Assembly (NCBI RefSeq): GCF_002951835.1
Contig: NZ_CP019448.1
Location: 1,736,001 to 1,800,000, forward strand
Direction: 5' to 3'
Origin: Simonsiella muelleri ATCC 29453
GTDB taxonomy: Bacteria; Pseudomonadota; Gammaproteobacteria; Burkholderiales; Neisseriaceae
Length of the DNA: 64,000 nt
Shown here: in pieces, positions 8,909 through 17,943 of the stretch
Position numbering within the stretch: the first letter of the stretch is position 1
Layout: each line of letters opens with the position of its first letter
The notes under the pieces: generated by a model
The model's database searches: none
Seen by the model: the letters and a program-made list of their open reading frames with translations, nothing else
Told to the model about the DNA's origin: nothing
Translations under genes and position numbers: made by a program

Positions 8909-10342
8909 ATGAGTCATTCAGAAATATGGTCAGGACGCTTCAACGAACCCGTATCCGAACTCGTTAAACAATACACAGGCAGCATTGATTTTGACAAACG
9001 CTTGGCACATTGGGACATTCAAGGCTCGCTGGCACATGCTCAAATGTTGCACGAATCGGGCGTATTATCTGCGCAAGATTTAGCGCAAATTCAACAAGGT
9101 ATGAAAGAAATCAAAGCCGACATTGATGCAGGCAACCTGAAATGGTCTTTGGATTTAGAAGACGTGCATATGAATATTGAACGCCGCCTAACCGATAAAA
9201 TCGGCGATGCAGGCAAACGCTTGCACACAGGACGCAGTCGCAACGACCAAGTAGCAACCGATATTCGCTTGTGGTTGCGCGATGAAATCAGCACAATTCG
9301 CATTTTAATCAAAGAATTACAATCTGCCTTACTGAAATTGGCGGAGAAAAATGCCGATACTGTCATGCCAGGCTTCACTCATTTGCAAGTCGCTCAACCC
9401 GTGAGTTTTGGGCACCATATGCTCGCTTACGTGGAAATGCTCGGGCGCGATGACGAACGCATGGCAGATTGTCGCAAACGAGTGAACCGTATGCCATTGG
9501 GCGCGGCGGCTTTGGCTGGCACAACTTTTCCCATTCAGCGCGAATTAACCGCTCAATTATTGAATTTTGAACAAATTTGCCAAAACTCTCTAGACGCAGT
9601 TTCCGACCGCGATTTTGCAATTGAGTTTACTGCTGCCGCCAGTTTGTTGATGGTGCATTTGAGTCGTTTGAGTGAAGAATTGATTTTGTGGATGAGTCCG
9701 CGTTTTGGTTTTATTGACATTGCTGACCGCTTCTGTACGGGCTCTTCCATTATGCCGCAGAAGAAAAATCCCGATGTACCTGAACTCGTGCGTGGCAAAT
9801 CGGGACGCGTTATCGGACATCTTACAGGATTGATTATGCTAATGAAATCACAACCGCTGGCGTACAACAAAGACAATCAAGAAGACAAAGAGCCACTATT
9901 TGACACGGTAGACACTGTGATTAACACGTTGCGTGTTTACGCTGACATGATGCGCGGGGTTACCGTGAAACCCGAAAATATGCGTGCCGCCGTGTTGCAG
10001 GGTTTTGCAACGGCAACCGATTTAGCGGATTATTTAGTGAAAAAAGGCTTACCATTTCGCGATTCGCATGAAGTGGTTGCGCTTGCTGTGCGCCATGCTG
10101 ACACGCAAAAATGCGATTTGGCAGATTTGCCATTGGACGTGTTGCGTGGCTTTAGCAATTTGATTGAAAACGATGTTTACCAGATTCTTACCCCTGAAGG
10201 CAGCCTGAATGCGCGTAACCACTTAGGTGGCACTGCACCCGAACAAGTGCGCTATCAAGTAGCACGTTGGCAAAAATTGTTGGCTGAGTCATTTTCAGGC
10301 AGCCTGAAATCAAATAACTCATTGTTATCAGAAAGCAACTGA
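8909..10342 (+). CDS. argH: Argininosuccinate lyase
   Basis: ArgH splits argininosuccinate into arginine and fumarate, the last step of arginine synthesis. The 477-residue product begins MSHSEIWSGRF after an AAGG ribosome-binding site, and I prefer this ATG to an upstream in-frame TTG. The superfamily signature GSSIMPQKKNPD lies near residue 278; THLQVAQPVSFGHH near 153 is another conserved block. Two uptake sequences lie in frame near the 3' end, encoding GSLN and GSLK. The next gene starts 2 bases after the stop, so they are probably co-translated. Confidence 0.97.
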   Translation: MSHSEIWSGRFNEPVSELVKQYTGSIDFDKRLAHWDIQGSLAHAQMLHESGVLSAQDLAQIQQGMKEIKADIDAGNLKWSLDLEDVHMNIERRLTDKIGDAGKRLHTGRSRNDQVATDIRLWLRDEISTIRILIKELQSALLKLAEKNADTVMPGFTHLQVAQPVSFGHHMLAYVEMLGRDDERMADCRKRVNRMPLGAAALAGTTFPIQRELTAQLLNFEQICQNSLDAVSDRDFAIEFTAAASLLMVHLSRLSEELILWMSPRFGFIDIADRFCTGSSIMPQKKNPDVPELVRGKSGRVIGHLTGLIMLMKSQPLAYNKDNQEDKEPLFDTVDTVINTLRVYADMMRGVTVKPENMRAAVLQGFATATDLADYLVKKGLPFRDSHEVVALAVRHADTQKCDLADLPLDVLRGFSNLIENDVYQILTPEGSLNARNHLGGTAPEQVRYQVARWQKLLAESFSGSLKSNNSLLSESN

Positions 10343-10343
10343 A

Positions 10344-11000
10344 ATGAATATGAAACCCTACACCTATCCCGAAGACATCTACACCGAAGGCGATGCTGAT
10401 TTTGACACAATCAAAAATTTGGGCCCACTCGCACCATTAGCAGGCATTTGGCAAAGCGATGCAGGCATGGACACCAGCCCCAAAGCCGATGGTGCAGAAG
10501 ATTCGCCTTATATTGAACGCATTGAAATGCATCCAATTGATGCACAATCCAACGGTCCACAAATGTATTATGGCTTGCGCTACCACATTCACATCGTTGA
10601 ACCCGATAGCGATGAAACTTTCCACGACCAAGTCGGCTACTGGTTATGGGAACCCATTACAGGCAACCTGATTCAAACGCTTTCCATTCCGCGTGGCTTG
10701 ACTGCAATGGCGGTGGGCAATGCCGATGCCAATGCCAAAACCTTTACGGTTACCGCACGGCGCGGCTCCGACACCAACGGCATTTCGTCTAATCCATTTT
10801 TGGAAAGTAATTTTAAAACAGAAAGCTATACTATTACCATTACGATTCACGATGATGGCACTTGGTCATATCATCAAACCACCGTCATGCAGGTAACAGG
10901 TTACGACAAACCATTTGAACACACCGATTTCAACACATTACACAAAATCGGTGAACCCACACTCAATCCCACCGCCTTAGCCGCACAACGTGATGCGTGA
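10344..11000 (+). CDS. Nitrobindin-like heme-binding beta-barrel protein
   Basis: This 218-residue cytoplasmic protein resembles the FABP-like/nitrobindin (THAP4 heme-binding domain) family: LGPLAPLAGIWQ near the start is the typical opening strand, followed by alternating strands such as YYGLRYHIHIV and DQVGYWLWEP. Family members are ten-stranded barrels that bind ferric heme and may sense or detoxify nitric oxide; the ligand here is inferred. The ATG lies 2 bases after the argH stop. A second ATG two codons later is possible. It is convergent with cca, only 5 bases apart. Confidence 0.8.
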   Translation: MNMKPYTYPEDIYTEGDADFDTIKNLGPLAPLAGIWQSDAGMDTSPKADGAEDSPYIERIEMHPIDAQSNGPQMYYGLRYHIHIVEPDSDETFHDQVGYWLWEPITGNLIQTLSIPRGLTAMAVGNADANAKTFTVTARRGSDTNGISSNPFLESNFKTESYTITITIHDDGTWSYHQTTVMQVTGYDKPFEHTDFNTLHKIGEPTLNPTALAAQRDA

Positions 11001-11005
11001 TTTTT

Positions 11006-12256
11006 TCAGGCTGCCTGATGTTGATTTTGCTGATAAAACGCTTGTTGAATAGGGGCAATTTGATTTTTTCTCGCCATATCAATTTGTTCAGCAATTTTTT
11101 CAGGGCAGCCTGAAAATTGTTGGGCAATCGCACGCGCATCCACATGTTGCGCCGCCGCCAATACCGCCAACCAATGCTCACGTTGTGGATAAGCTGCATT
11201 TTCACGTCCTAAACGTCCTTGAGTGTCCGCTAAACACACATTTAAGGCAGCCTGAAAACGCTCAGGGCGACGAAAAGCGTCCGTTTCTTTCAATACTTTT
11301 AACGCTGCTTCTGCCCTTTTCGCCTGTCCAATTTGATGCAAACGAATATGAAATTTGCATACCAATTCTGCCAACTCCCCGCACGCTTTTGGCACACGCC
11401 AACGCACATTTACCGCCCGAACCAACTTCACCCCACGCATATCGTGTCCAATATGCTTAGGTAAAATATCAATAGGGGTCAATGCCTTACCCAAATCATG
11501 CAGCAAAGCCGCATACCGTTCAGGCAGCCCAAAACCCAAATCCGCCGCACGCTGCAACACCAGCAAAGTATGCTCCCCCGAACAAATTTCAGGGTGAAAA
11601 TCTGCTCGTTGTGGCACACCAAACAGCGCGTCTACTTCAGGCAGCAACACACGCAACGCACCACATTCTCGCAAAATTTCAATCATTTTGCGTGGATTTT
11701 TCTCCATCAAACCTTTGGCAAATTCCTGCCACACACGCTCCGCCACCAACGCATCAACTTCACCATTTGCCACCATATCGCACATCAGCTGCATGGTTTC
11801 GGGCGCAACCGTGAAACCATATCGCGCCGCAAATCGCGCAATGCGCAAAATCCGCACGGGGTCTTCCGCAAATGCTGCTGAAACATGGCGTAATATTTTG
11901 TTTTGTAAATCAGATTGTCCACCAAATGGGTCAATGATGTTGCCGTGTTCGTCTTGCGCCATTGCGTTGATGGTTAAGTCGCGGCGCAACAAATCTTGTT
12001 CCAAAGTAACGGATTTATCTGCATAAAATTGAAACCCCGTGTAACCTTTACTTATTTTGCGTTCGGTACGCGCCAGTGCGTATTCTTCGTGCGTTGTCGG
12101 GTGCAAAAATACAGGAAAATCCTGACCAACAGCCCGAAAGCCCTGCGCCAACAAATCCGCTGCTTCCGCCCCCACGACAACCCAATCACGGTCTTTCACG
12201 TCCAAACCCAGCAGCGCATCACGCACCGCACCACCCACTAAATAAACTTTCATCAT
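11006..12256 (-). CDS. cca: Multifunctional CCA-adding tRNA nucleotidyltransferase
   Basis: Cca builds or repairs the 3' CCA end of tRNAs. The nucleotidyltransferase head shows VGGAVRDALLG near residue 6 and the metal-binding DRD of VKDRDWVVV near 20; the HD domain (YAALLHDLGKAL, C-terminal half) gives the phosphatase and phosphodiesterase activities of the long form. Its 416 residues match the E. coli-type enzyme. Two ATG codons are adjacent (12256 and 12253). The C-terminal residues QHQAA overlap an uptake sequence at the stop codon. Confidence 0.95.
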   Translation of the reverse strand: MMKVYLVGGAVRDALLGLDVKDRDWVVVGAEAADLLAQGFRAVGQDFPVFLHPTTHEEYALARTERKISKGYTGFQFYADKSVTLEQDLLRRDLTINAMAQDEHGNIIDPFGGQSDLQNKILRHVSAAFAEDPVRILRIARFAARYGFTVAPETMQLMCDMVANGEVDALVAERVWQEFAKGLMEKNPRKMIEILRECGALRVLLPEVDALFGVPQRADFHPEICSGEHTLLVLQRAADLGFGLPERYAALLHDLGKALTPIDILPKHIGHDMRGVKLVRAVNVRWRVPKACGELAELVCKFHIRLHQIGQAKRAEAALKVLKETDAFRRPERFQAALNVCLADTQGRLGRENAAYPQREHWLAVLAAAQHVDARAIAQQFSGCPEKIAEQIDMARKNQIAPIQQAFYQQNQHQAA

Positions 12257-12303
12257 ATTTATTTAATTATATTTTTTGAATAAATAAGCAGCCTGAAAAT
12301 ATT

Positions 12304-12732
12304 TTAATCATCATAACCGCTCGGAATATTTTTTACATTATCCAACTGATTTACGCGAATTGCTTTGGGATGACAATTCACTTCAACCCATTGGTTACCA
12401 GGCATTTGGACCGCTACACCCGCAGCAATTTTCTGTTCAATTCTATCGTAGGCATGATGGATGTTGTACACCACATCGCCATTTGGAATGTCCACTGAAT
12501 ACGCAATCGACCGCCCCACTCCACGCCAATCATAATACCGCGCTTGCGAACGTGGCACACGCACCACGATTTCAGGTTTACCGACTTTACCGAAACTGTA
12601 TTCCAGCGTTTTACCATTGTCTAATAATTGAATTTGTTTGCCGTTAGGCGTGGTGCATTGGAAAATAGGTTGAGCGAATGCGGCTGGCGCACACAACACC
12701 AATACAGTAGCAATTAAAACAGATATTTTCAT
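12304..12732 (-). CDS. Secreted protein of unknown function
   Basis: I do not recognise the family. The 142-residue product starts MKISVLIATVLVLCAPAAFA, a clear Sec signal peptide with likely cleavage after AFA. The mature part is basic, with two cysteines (FQCTTPNG and VEVNCHPKA) that could form a disulfide in the periplasm. The FQC-TPNGK opening recalls small DUF4124-like periplasmic proteins, but this is weak. The frame is open upstream to 12918, overlapping the neighbouring gene; the signal peptide decides the start at 12732. Confidence 0.7.
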   Translation of the reverse strand: MKISVLIATVLVLCAPAAFAQPIFQCTTPNGKQIQLLDNGKTLEYSFGKVGKPEIVVRVPRSQARYYDWRGVGRSIAYSVDIPNGDVVYNIHHAYDRIEQKIAAGVAVQMPGNQWVEVNCHPKAIRVNQLDNVKNIPSGYDD

Positions 12733-12761
12733 GGTAAAAATTCTTTCAGGCAGCCTGAAAA

Positions 12762-13763
12762 TTAATACGGTGGCAATAATCGCCGAAATCCATGTGCTAA
12801 TACAATCATGGTAAAAAACACGTTCCTCAATAATATCAGAATATTCGCCCAAACCAATGGCTTTTGTGGTTGTGCTGTTTTTTGCACTTGCGAGGCTTGG
12901 GTGGCTAGTTTTTGCCAATAATCGGGGTGCAACACGGGTTCACACCACGCTCCAGCGATACCATCAAACACCGTTTGTCCATACCGAATGCCCACCACGC
13001 CCCCAAAAATCGCGCAAGTGGTATCGGTATCGCCTCCCCATTCAATCAGTTTTTGCAAACCCAAAATCGGTTCATGGCGATGCTGTTGCCAAATCTGGCA
13101 GACGGCTGGTACGGTTTCGTAAATGTAGCCCGAAACACCTTTACGTGGATTGGGTTGAAAATTTTTAATTCTTTCAATTAAATCATTATCTTGAATATGA
13201 CTCAATACAAAATCCATTACTTGCATTGTCGCCCAATCTGATTGATGCGTTTCCACCCATGCCAACAACGCAATTGTTAACGCGCCTTGTTCTGCTTTTG
13301 GGTCGGTGTGGGTTACGCGTGTACTGATTTTAACCAGTTGTTTTAATTCATCAACATCACGCGCCAACACACCCAACACCGCCACACGCATCGCACCGCC
13401 ATTGCCTGCAGAAAACACGCCCGTTTCAGGCAGCCTGAACCACATTTTTACAATGCTACGCAAAGTCGCCAAGCCAATTCCAGCAGGTAAACGCGCCAAC
13501 CACCAGCGCAAATGCGATTGCAACGCTTGTTGAAATTTTTCAGGCTGCCCTGCGCTGCGGATATAGGCTTGTACAGCCATGGTGGCGTGTTCGGTGTCAT
13601 CGGATACCATCGCACCATGCATAAATGGGATTAGGCGGTAATCTGTTTTACGCTTGAATATTTTGCGGATGCGTTGCGGTTTCATGCCTTCAAACGGTAA
13701 ACCGTAGGCATCACCCACAGCCGTACCAAGCAGTGAACCATATAAGGCGGATTGTAGGTTCAT
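12762..13763 (-). CDS. ADP-ribosylglycohydrolase family protein
   Basis: The family removes ADP-ribose from modified arginines, as DraG does for nitrogenase reductase, or acts on related substrates. The 333-residue product starts MNLQSALYGSLLGTAVGDAY after GGAG. The dimetal-binding motifs are SDDTEHA near residue 57 and GGDTDTTCAIFGG in the C-terminal half. The C-terminal 30 residues are hydrophobic (ILILLRNVFFTMIVLA), which is unusual and may anchor it to the membrane. The host substrate is unknown. The upstream gap holds a small inverted-repeat element. Confidence 0.85.
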   Translation of the reverse strand: MNLQSALYGSLLGTAVGDAYGLPFEGMKPQRIRKIFKRKTDYRLIPFMHGAMVSDDTEHATMAVQAYIRSAGQPEKFQQALQSHLRWWLARLPAGIGLATLRSIVKMWFRLPETGVFSAGNGGAMRVAVLGVLARDVDELKQLVKISTRVTHTDPKAEQGALTIALLAWVETHQSDWATMQVMDFVLSHIQDNDLIERIKNFQPNPRKGVSGYIYETVPAVCQIWQQHRHEPILGLQKLIEWGGDTDTTCAIFGGVVGIRYGQTVFDGIAGAWCEPVLHPDYWQKLATQASQVQKTAQPQKPLVWANILILLRNVFFTMIVLAHGFRRLLPPY

Positions 13764-13796
13764 GTGTATTCTCCAATCAAATACAGGCAGCCTGAA

Positions 13797-13899
13797 ACCT
13801 TTGCAAAACCTCATTTTTTTGATGGCTATAAAAAATAAATTCTTAAAATTTCAATTAGTTATTTTTTGAAATTTGTAAATTTAGGGGTTTTGCAAAGGT
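13797..13899. repeat. 103-bp MITE with CCTTTGCAAAACC ends
   Basis: Perfect 14-base terminal inverted repeats, ACCTTTGCAAAACC and GGTTTTGCAAAGGT, enclose about 75 bases of AT-rich non-coding DNA. The ends recall those of IS1106-like IS5-family elements of Neisseria (from memory), so this may be a non-autonomous derivative. It lies between aspS and the ADP-ribosylglycohydrolase gene, next to an uptake sequence. Confidence 0.75.
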
Positions 13900-13960
13900 C
13901 TTAGCCTGAAAACCAAAACTCGTTTTCAGGCTGCCTGTATTTTAGCTCAACATCATGATA

Positions 13961-15769
13961 TTACGCTTCTTTATTTTCTGATTGTTTCACACGCAAACGC
14001 AAACTCAATTCACGCAATTGTTTCTCATCAACCGAATTAGGCGCGTTGGTCAATAAGCATTGAGCGCGTTGGGTTTTCGGGAATGCAATCACATCACGAA
14101 TAGACTCTGCGCTCGTCATCAACGTAACCAAACGGTCCAAACCAAATGCCAAACCACCATGCGGCGGCGCACCAAATTTCAAATTATCCAACAAGAAACC
14201 GAATTTTTCTTGTTGTTCTTCGGGCGTGATTTTCAGCGCGGCAAATACTTTTTCTTGAATCTCTGCACGATGAATACGAATCGAACCGCCACCAATTTCC
14301 CAACCATTCAACACCATATCATACGCACGAGCCAAACATTTTTCAGGCGCAGAAACCATCAAATCTTCATGCCCTTCTTTCGGTGCAGTGAATGGATGAT
14401 GCACGGCAACATAGCGGTCAGCATCTTCATCGTATTCAAACATTGGGAAATCCACCACCCACAACGGTTTCCATTCGTCCACAAAATAGCCGTTTTCTAA
14501 ACCGTGTTCTTTACCGATTTTAATGCGTAACGCGCCGATGGCTTCGTTCACGATTTTTTCTTTGTCTGCCCCGAAGAAAATAATGTCGCCATTTTCCGCG
14601 CCAGTTCGCGCAATGATTTCTTTCAACACGTTTTCAGACAAAAATTTGACGATTGGGCTTTGTAAGCCGCTATTTTCGCCATTAGATAAGTTGGTAACAT
14701 CGTTGACTTTGATGTACGCCAAACCTTTTGCGCCGTAAATACCAACAAATTGCGTGTATTCGTCAATTTCTTTGCGGCTGAATTTTGCGCCATTTGGCAC
14801 ACGCAACGCCACCACGCGACCATTTTTCATGTCTGCTGCGCCACGGAAGACTTTAAACTCTTCGGTTTTCATCAAATCGGTTAATTCGGTAAATTTCAAC
14901 GAAATACGCATATCAGGTTTATCCGAACCATAATAGAACATCGCATCTGAATATTGCATACGAGGAAAATCACCCAAATCCACGCCTAGCGCATCTTTGA
15001 AAACTTGTTTCGCCATGCCCTCGGTAATGTCCATGATTTCGTTTTCGGTTAAAAACGAAGTTTCCAAGTCAATTTGCGTGAATTCAGGCTGCCTGTCCGC
15101 GCGCAAATCTTCATCACGGAAACACTTGGTGATTTGGTAATAACGGTCAAAACCCGCCACCATCAATAATTGTTTGAATAATTGTGGCGATTGCGGCAAC
15201 GCGAAAAATTCGCCAGCATGAACACGGCTTGGCACAAGATAATCACGCGCACCTTCGGGCGTAGAGCGTGTCAACATCGGGGTTTCAATGTCAATAAAGC
15301 CTTGCACGTCCAAATAACGACGCACGCCCATCGCAACTTGATAACGCAATTTCAAATTACGCTGCATATACGGACGGCGCAAGTCAATCACGCGGTTTTG
15401 TAAACGCACGGTTTCGCTGATGTTTTCTTCGTCAATTTGGAAAGGAGGCGTAGCAGCTGTATTCAAAATTTCAATTTCTTTGGCGAGAATTTCAATTTTG
15501 CCTGAAATCATTTTGTCGTTGGTTGTGCCTTCTGGACGGTTACGCACGCGCCCTGTGATGCTCAACACAAATTCGCTGCGGGCACTGTCTGCTAATTTGA
15601 ATGCTTCGGGTGTATCGGGGTCAATCACGACTTGCACAATGCCTTCGCGGTCGCGCAAATCAATAAAAATCACACCGCCATGGTCGCGGCGGCGGTGTAC
15701 CCAACCTTTTACGGTTACGGTTTGGTCTAAATATTGTTCGTTAATTAGACCGCAATAGTTTGTACGCAT
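13961..15769 (-). CDS. aspS: Aspartyl-tRNA synthetase
   Basis: AspS charges tRNA-Asp. The 602-residue product has the N-terminal OB-fold anticodon-binding domain (VTVKGWVHRRRDHGGVIFIDLRD), class II motif 2 (FRDEDLRADRQPEFTQID) and motif 3 near the C-terminus (GLAFGLDRLVTLM), with the bacterial GAD insertion between. Start ATG at 15769. An uptake-sequence palindrome just upstream separates it from the VapD-like gene. Confidence 0.97.
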   Translation of the reverse strand: MRTNYCGLINEQYLDQTVTVKGWVHRRRDHGGVIFIDLRDREGIVQVVIDPDTPEAFKLADSARSEFVLSITGRVRNRPEGTTNDKMISGKIEILAKEIEILNTAATPPFQIDEENISETVRLQNRVIDLRRPYMQRNLKLRYQVAMGVRRYLDVQGFIDIETPMLTRSTPEGARDYLVPSRVHAGEFFALPQSPQLFKQLLMVAGFDRYYQITKCFRDEDLRADRQPEFTQIDLETSFLTENEIMDITEGMAKQVFKDALGVDLGDFPRMQYSDAMFYYGSDKPDMRISLKFTELTDLMKTEEFKVFRGAADMKNGRVVALRVPNGAKFSRKEIDEYTQFVGIYGAKGLAYIKVNDVTNLSNGENSGLQSPIVKFLSENVLKEIIARTGAENGDIIFFGADKEKIVNEAIGALRIKIGKEHGLENGYFVDEWKPLWVVDFPMFEYDEDADRYVAVHHPFTAPKEGHEDLMVSAPEKCLARAYDMVLNGWEIGGGSIRIHRAEIQEKVFAALKITPEEQQEKFGFLLDNLKFGAPPHGGLAFGLDRLVTLMTSAESIRDVIAFPKTQRAQCLLTNAPNSVDEKQLRELSLRLRVKQSENKEA

Positions 15770-15842
15770 ATTGTTATTTCCTTGTTTACAATAGTGTTTC
15801 TAATTTAAAAATGAGTTTCAGGCTGCCTGAAATGACTTCAAC

Positions 15843-16307
15843 TCATTTCAATTCAATATTTTTCATTTTATTCAACGGTAAAGTAATATTCCCAACCGCA
15901 AAATTCTGATTATTCAAAATTTCATTTAATTTGTCTTCGGGCAAACCTGCTTGCAATAAACTTTGACGCAATTGCTGCATTTGCTGGATAAACGCATTTC
16001 GTGCTTGTTCCACACCGTCCACAATAAATTGCGCGTCCAAATCCGCTTCCAATCGGTAAAATTTGACATTAGAAACGCATTTAGCAAACCAATCATAAAT
16101 CGCAGCAACTTCTTGCAAGGCAAGCGTGCCATGCGCCTCACTAATGTCATCATGTGTGCTGATATAAACGCTGCCTTGAATATTGTCAAAACCGTGTTTT
16201 TTCAGAATGGTCGCGATGTTGTAATAGGCGTTTGTGGGCGAATTGGCGTGATAGTGTTGCTTCAAACATTCTTGACTTAAATCAAATGCAATCAAATACT
16301 TACTCAT
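15843..16307 (-). CDS. VapD-like protein
   Basis: The first 95 residues resemble virulence-associated protein D: IAFDLSQECLKQHY, NAYYNIATILKKHGF and QGSVYIS follow the order of the VapD fold, a ferredoxin-like fold related to Cas2. Characterised VapD of Helicobacter and Haemophilus is a ribonuclease, sometimes part of a toxin-antitoxin pair. This protein is longer (154 residues), with an extra C-terminal helical part. No antitoxin is evident. The start has a good AAAGGA. Nuclease activity is not shown by the sequence. Confidence 0.7.
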   Translation of the reverse strand: MSKYLIAFDLSQECLKQHYHANSPTNAYYNIATILKKHGFDNIQGSVYISTHDDISEAHGTLALQEVAAIYDWFAKCVSNVKFYRLEADLDAQFIVDGVEQARNAFIQQMQQLRQSLLQAGLPEDKLNEILNNQNFAVGNITLPLNKMKNIELK

Positions 16308-16320
16308 AGATTATTTCCTT

Positions 16321-16761
16321 TCAGGCTGCCTGAAAAAAATCCTTATTCAAAATTTCGTCAATCGTCCAAATGGGTTGTGGTGGCAAAGTTTTGATGCCTG
16401 TTTCATTTTGCGCTTGTTGTGTACCACGTTACCATACTTTGTTGAACCATTCAGTGTCGTCAAAATGATTGCATAGGCTGGACGAATCTTCCAATAAATC
16501 AGCGATTTCTTGGCGTTGGTCAACAATGGTTCTCGCCAACTATTGCCTTGACAAGTCGGCTGAAATGCCCATTTTAACAAGTAAGCAATCAAAATGCCCA
16601 TGCGGCGGAGTAATTCGCGGTGTTCTTTTCGGCTCATGGCTTGCATTTCTTCCATCAAATTTTCAAAATCTAACTCATTGAATTTTCCAAGTTTGATTAA
16701 ATTAGCTTGATGTGCTGCCCAAGCGGCTAAATCGTGATTGTAGTCAGTATTAATTTGTCAA
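16321..16761 (-). pseudogene. DUF29 family protein, frameshifted
   Basis: Joining frames recovers a DUF29-type protein: LAAWAAHQANLIKLGKF, then ENLMEEMQAMSRKEHRELL and ILIAYLLKWAFQP, typical of the family. The frame is lost after NSWRE by an apparent one-base deletion near 16536, continues in another frame as RQEIADLLEDSS, and meets a stop after EWFNKVW, with family-like sequence beyond it. The start also looks damaged: TTG at 16761 reaches a stop within four codons. The gene is probably dead. DUF29 has no established function. Confidence 0.8.
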
Positions 16762-16784
16762 AATCCTTTCAGGCAATCTGAAGA

Positions 16785-17468
16785 TTACCTTTGTTCAATC
16801 AACATATTGTGTTGTTTAATTGGCAAATCATCTGGCACGACCATACCCAGCGAAATCACATATTTCAACGCCTCGTCCACCGTCATATCCAGTTCGCGAA
16901 TATCAGAATGACGCACCATAATATAGTAGCCCCCCGTTGGGTTGGGCGTGGTCGGCACATAAACCGAAACATACTCCGATTTTTCAGGCAGCGCGTCCGA
17001 AATCGACTGCGGCACGCTGCCTGAAACAAACGCAATCGTCCAAATATTGGGTTGTGGAAACGGCACCAAAACAGGCGTTTTAAATGAACGCGAATTATCC
17101 GAAAGCAATGATTCAGATACTTTTTTTACGCTGGAATAAATGGATTTAACAACGGGAATTCGCCCCATCAAACTGTCCCAGCCCTCAATAAATTTACGCC
17201 CAATCACGTTCGCCGCAAAAATACCCGTACAAAACAATACCGCAATTGCCACTACCACGCCCATACCAGGGAATGTTAAACCTAAATATTTTTCAGGCTG
17301 CCATTGCTCAGGCAGCAGCTTAACCAATTTGTCTGCCGCATTAATAATATACGATAAAATCCAAATAGTTACCGTAATCGGCAACCACACAAGTATGCCT
17401 GTAATTAAATAACGTTTGATGGCTTTACTGATGCTAAATGGATTGGTTTGAGTGTTGATTTTGCTCAT
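16785..17468 (-). CDS. DUF502 family membrane protein
   Basis: This 227-residue inner-membrane protein has two N-terminal membrane segments (about residues 19-42 and 70-92) and the family blocks GRIPVVKSIYSSVKKV, VLVPFPQPNIWTIAFVSG and YVPTTPNPTGGYY. DUF502 proteins are widespread and uncharacterised; in Neisseria they also lie beside aspS. The ATG at 17468 follows no strong Shine-Dalgarno. It reads in the same direction as the DUF29 remnant and aspS. Confidence 0.85.
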   Translation of the reverse strand: MSKINTQTNPFSISKAIKRYLITGILVWLPITVTIWILSYIINAADKLVKLLPEQWQPEKYLGLTFPGMGVVVAIAVLFCTGIFAANVIGRKFIEGWDSLMGRIPVVKSIYSSVKKVSESLLSDNSRSFKTPVLVPFPQPNIWTIAFVSGSVPQSISDALPEKSEYVSVYVPTTPNPTGGYYIMVRHSDIRELDMTVDEALKYVISLGMVVPDDLPIKQHNMLIEQR

Positions 17469-17586
17469 GTGTTTTTGGAAATGGGCGAAAATTTAAGATG
17501 CGCTATTATACGCGTTATACAATTAAAAAGTAATCAAAATTAATCAATTGATTTTAAATTAAAATAACTACTAAATTTCCCGATGC

Positions 17587-17727
17587 GTTCCGCAAAATGT
17601 GAGACGTTCCGCAATTATTTCTTTTTTTTTATAAGCACACCGCCTAAAATTGCAAGCAAATGCTGTTTTTTTAAAAGTTTGCGGAACGGATTTCTATACT
17701 CAAGCCCCTTAAAGCCTTTGTTTGAAT
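17587..17727 (+). mobile_element. Solo transposable-phage-end-like sequence
   Basis: GTTCCGCAA occurs at 17587 and 17606, its reverse TTGCGGAAC at 17679-17687, and 33 bases later comes AAAGCCTTTGTTTGAAT. The same layout, with exactly the same 33-base spacing, ends the prophage at 54918-55028. Both copies point the same way. This is most likely the right end left by an earlier insertion of a related element. No gene is present. Confidence 0.55.
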
Positions 17728-17738
17728 CGTAATAAACA

Positions 17739-17841
17739 TAGTCAGTTAAAATAAAAATAGGACAAAGCAACCGCTGTATGCATACCAGTACATAAGGAAG
17801 CAGACAACGCAGTAGTATTTTTAATTTTAAACAACTAACTA
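17739..17841. repeat. 103-bp MITE with TAGTyAGTT ends
   Basis: Imperfect inverted ends TAGTCAGTT...AAAATAAAAATA and its counterpart finishing AACTAACTA enclose a non-coding core. The layout is like the roughly 150-base repeats bounded by ATAGTGGATTAA that are common in Neisseria genomes (from memory). It abuts the solo phage-end sequence. Confidence 0.55.
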
Positions 17842-17880
17842 GTATCCATCATCAGTCGAGAAAAATTACCCCACCTACAA

Positions 17881-17937
17881 TTTTCAGGCAGCCTGAATCC
17901 TTTCTCTGCTAAACCCTATCTTTTGGCTGCCTGAAAA
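17881..17937 (-). terminator. Uptake-sequence hairpin after mpl
   Basis: TTTTCAGGCAGCC and GGCTGCCTGAAAA lie opposed about 25 bases apart directly after the mpl stop codon. On the minus strand the right arm of the hairpin ends in a short T-run. Confidence 0.6.
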
Positions 17938-17943
17938 TAATTT

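Noticed and set aside
12414..12918. Longer start (12918) for the secreted protein
   Set aside because: It would overlap the neighbouring gene by about 150 bases; the signal peptide begins at 12732.
15843..16307. Possible Cas2 and hence a CRISPR locus
   Set aside because: The protein is VapD-like; no repeats with regular spacers and no other cas genes occur in the window.
17587..17727. Left end of the Mu-like prophage
   Set aside because: It has the same orientation as the right end, and host genes (mpl) lie between it and the prophage.
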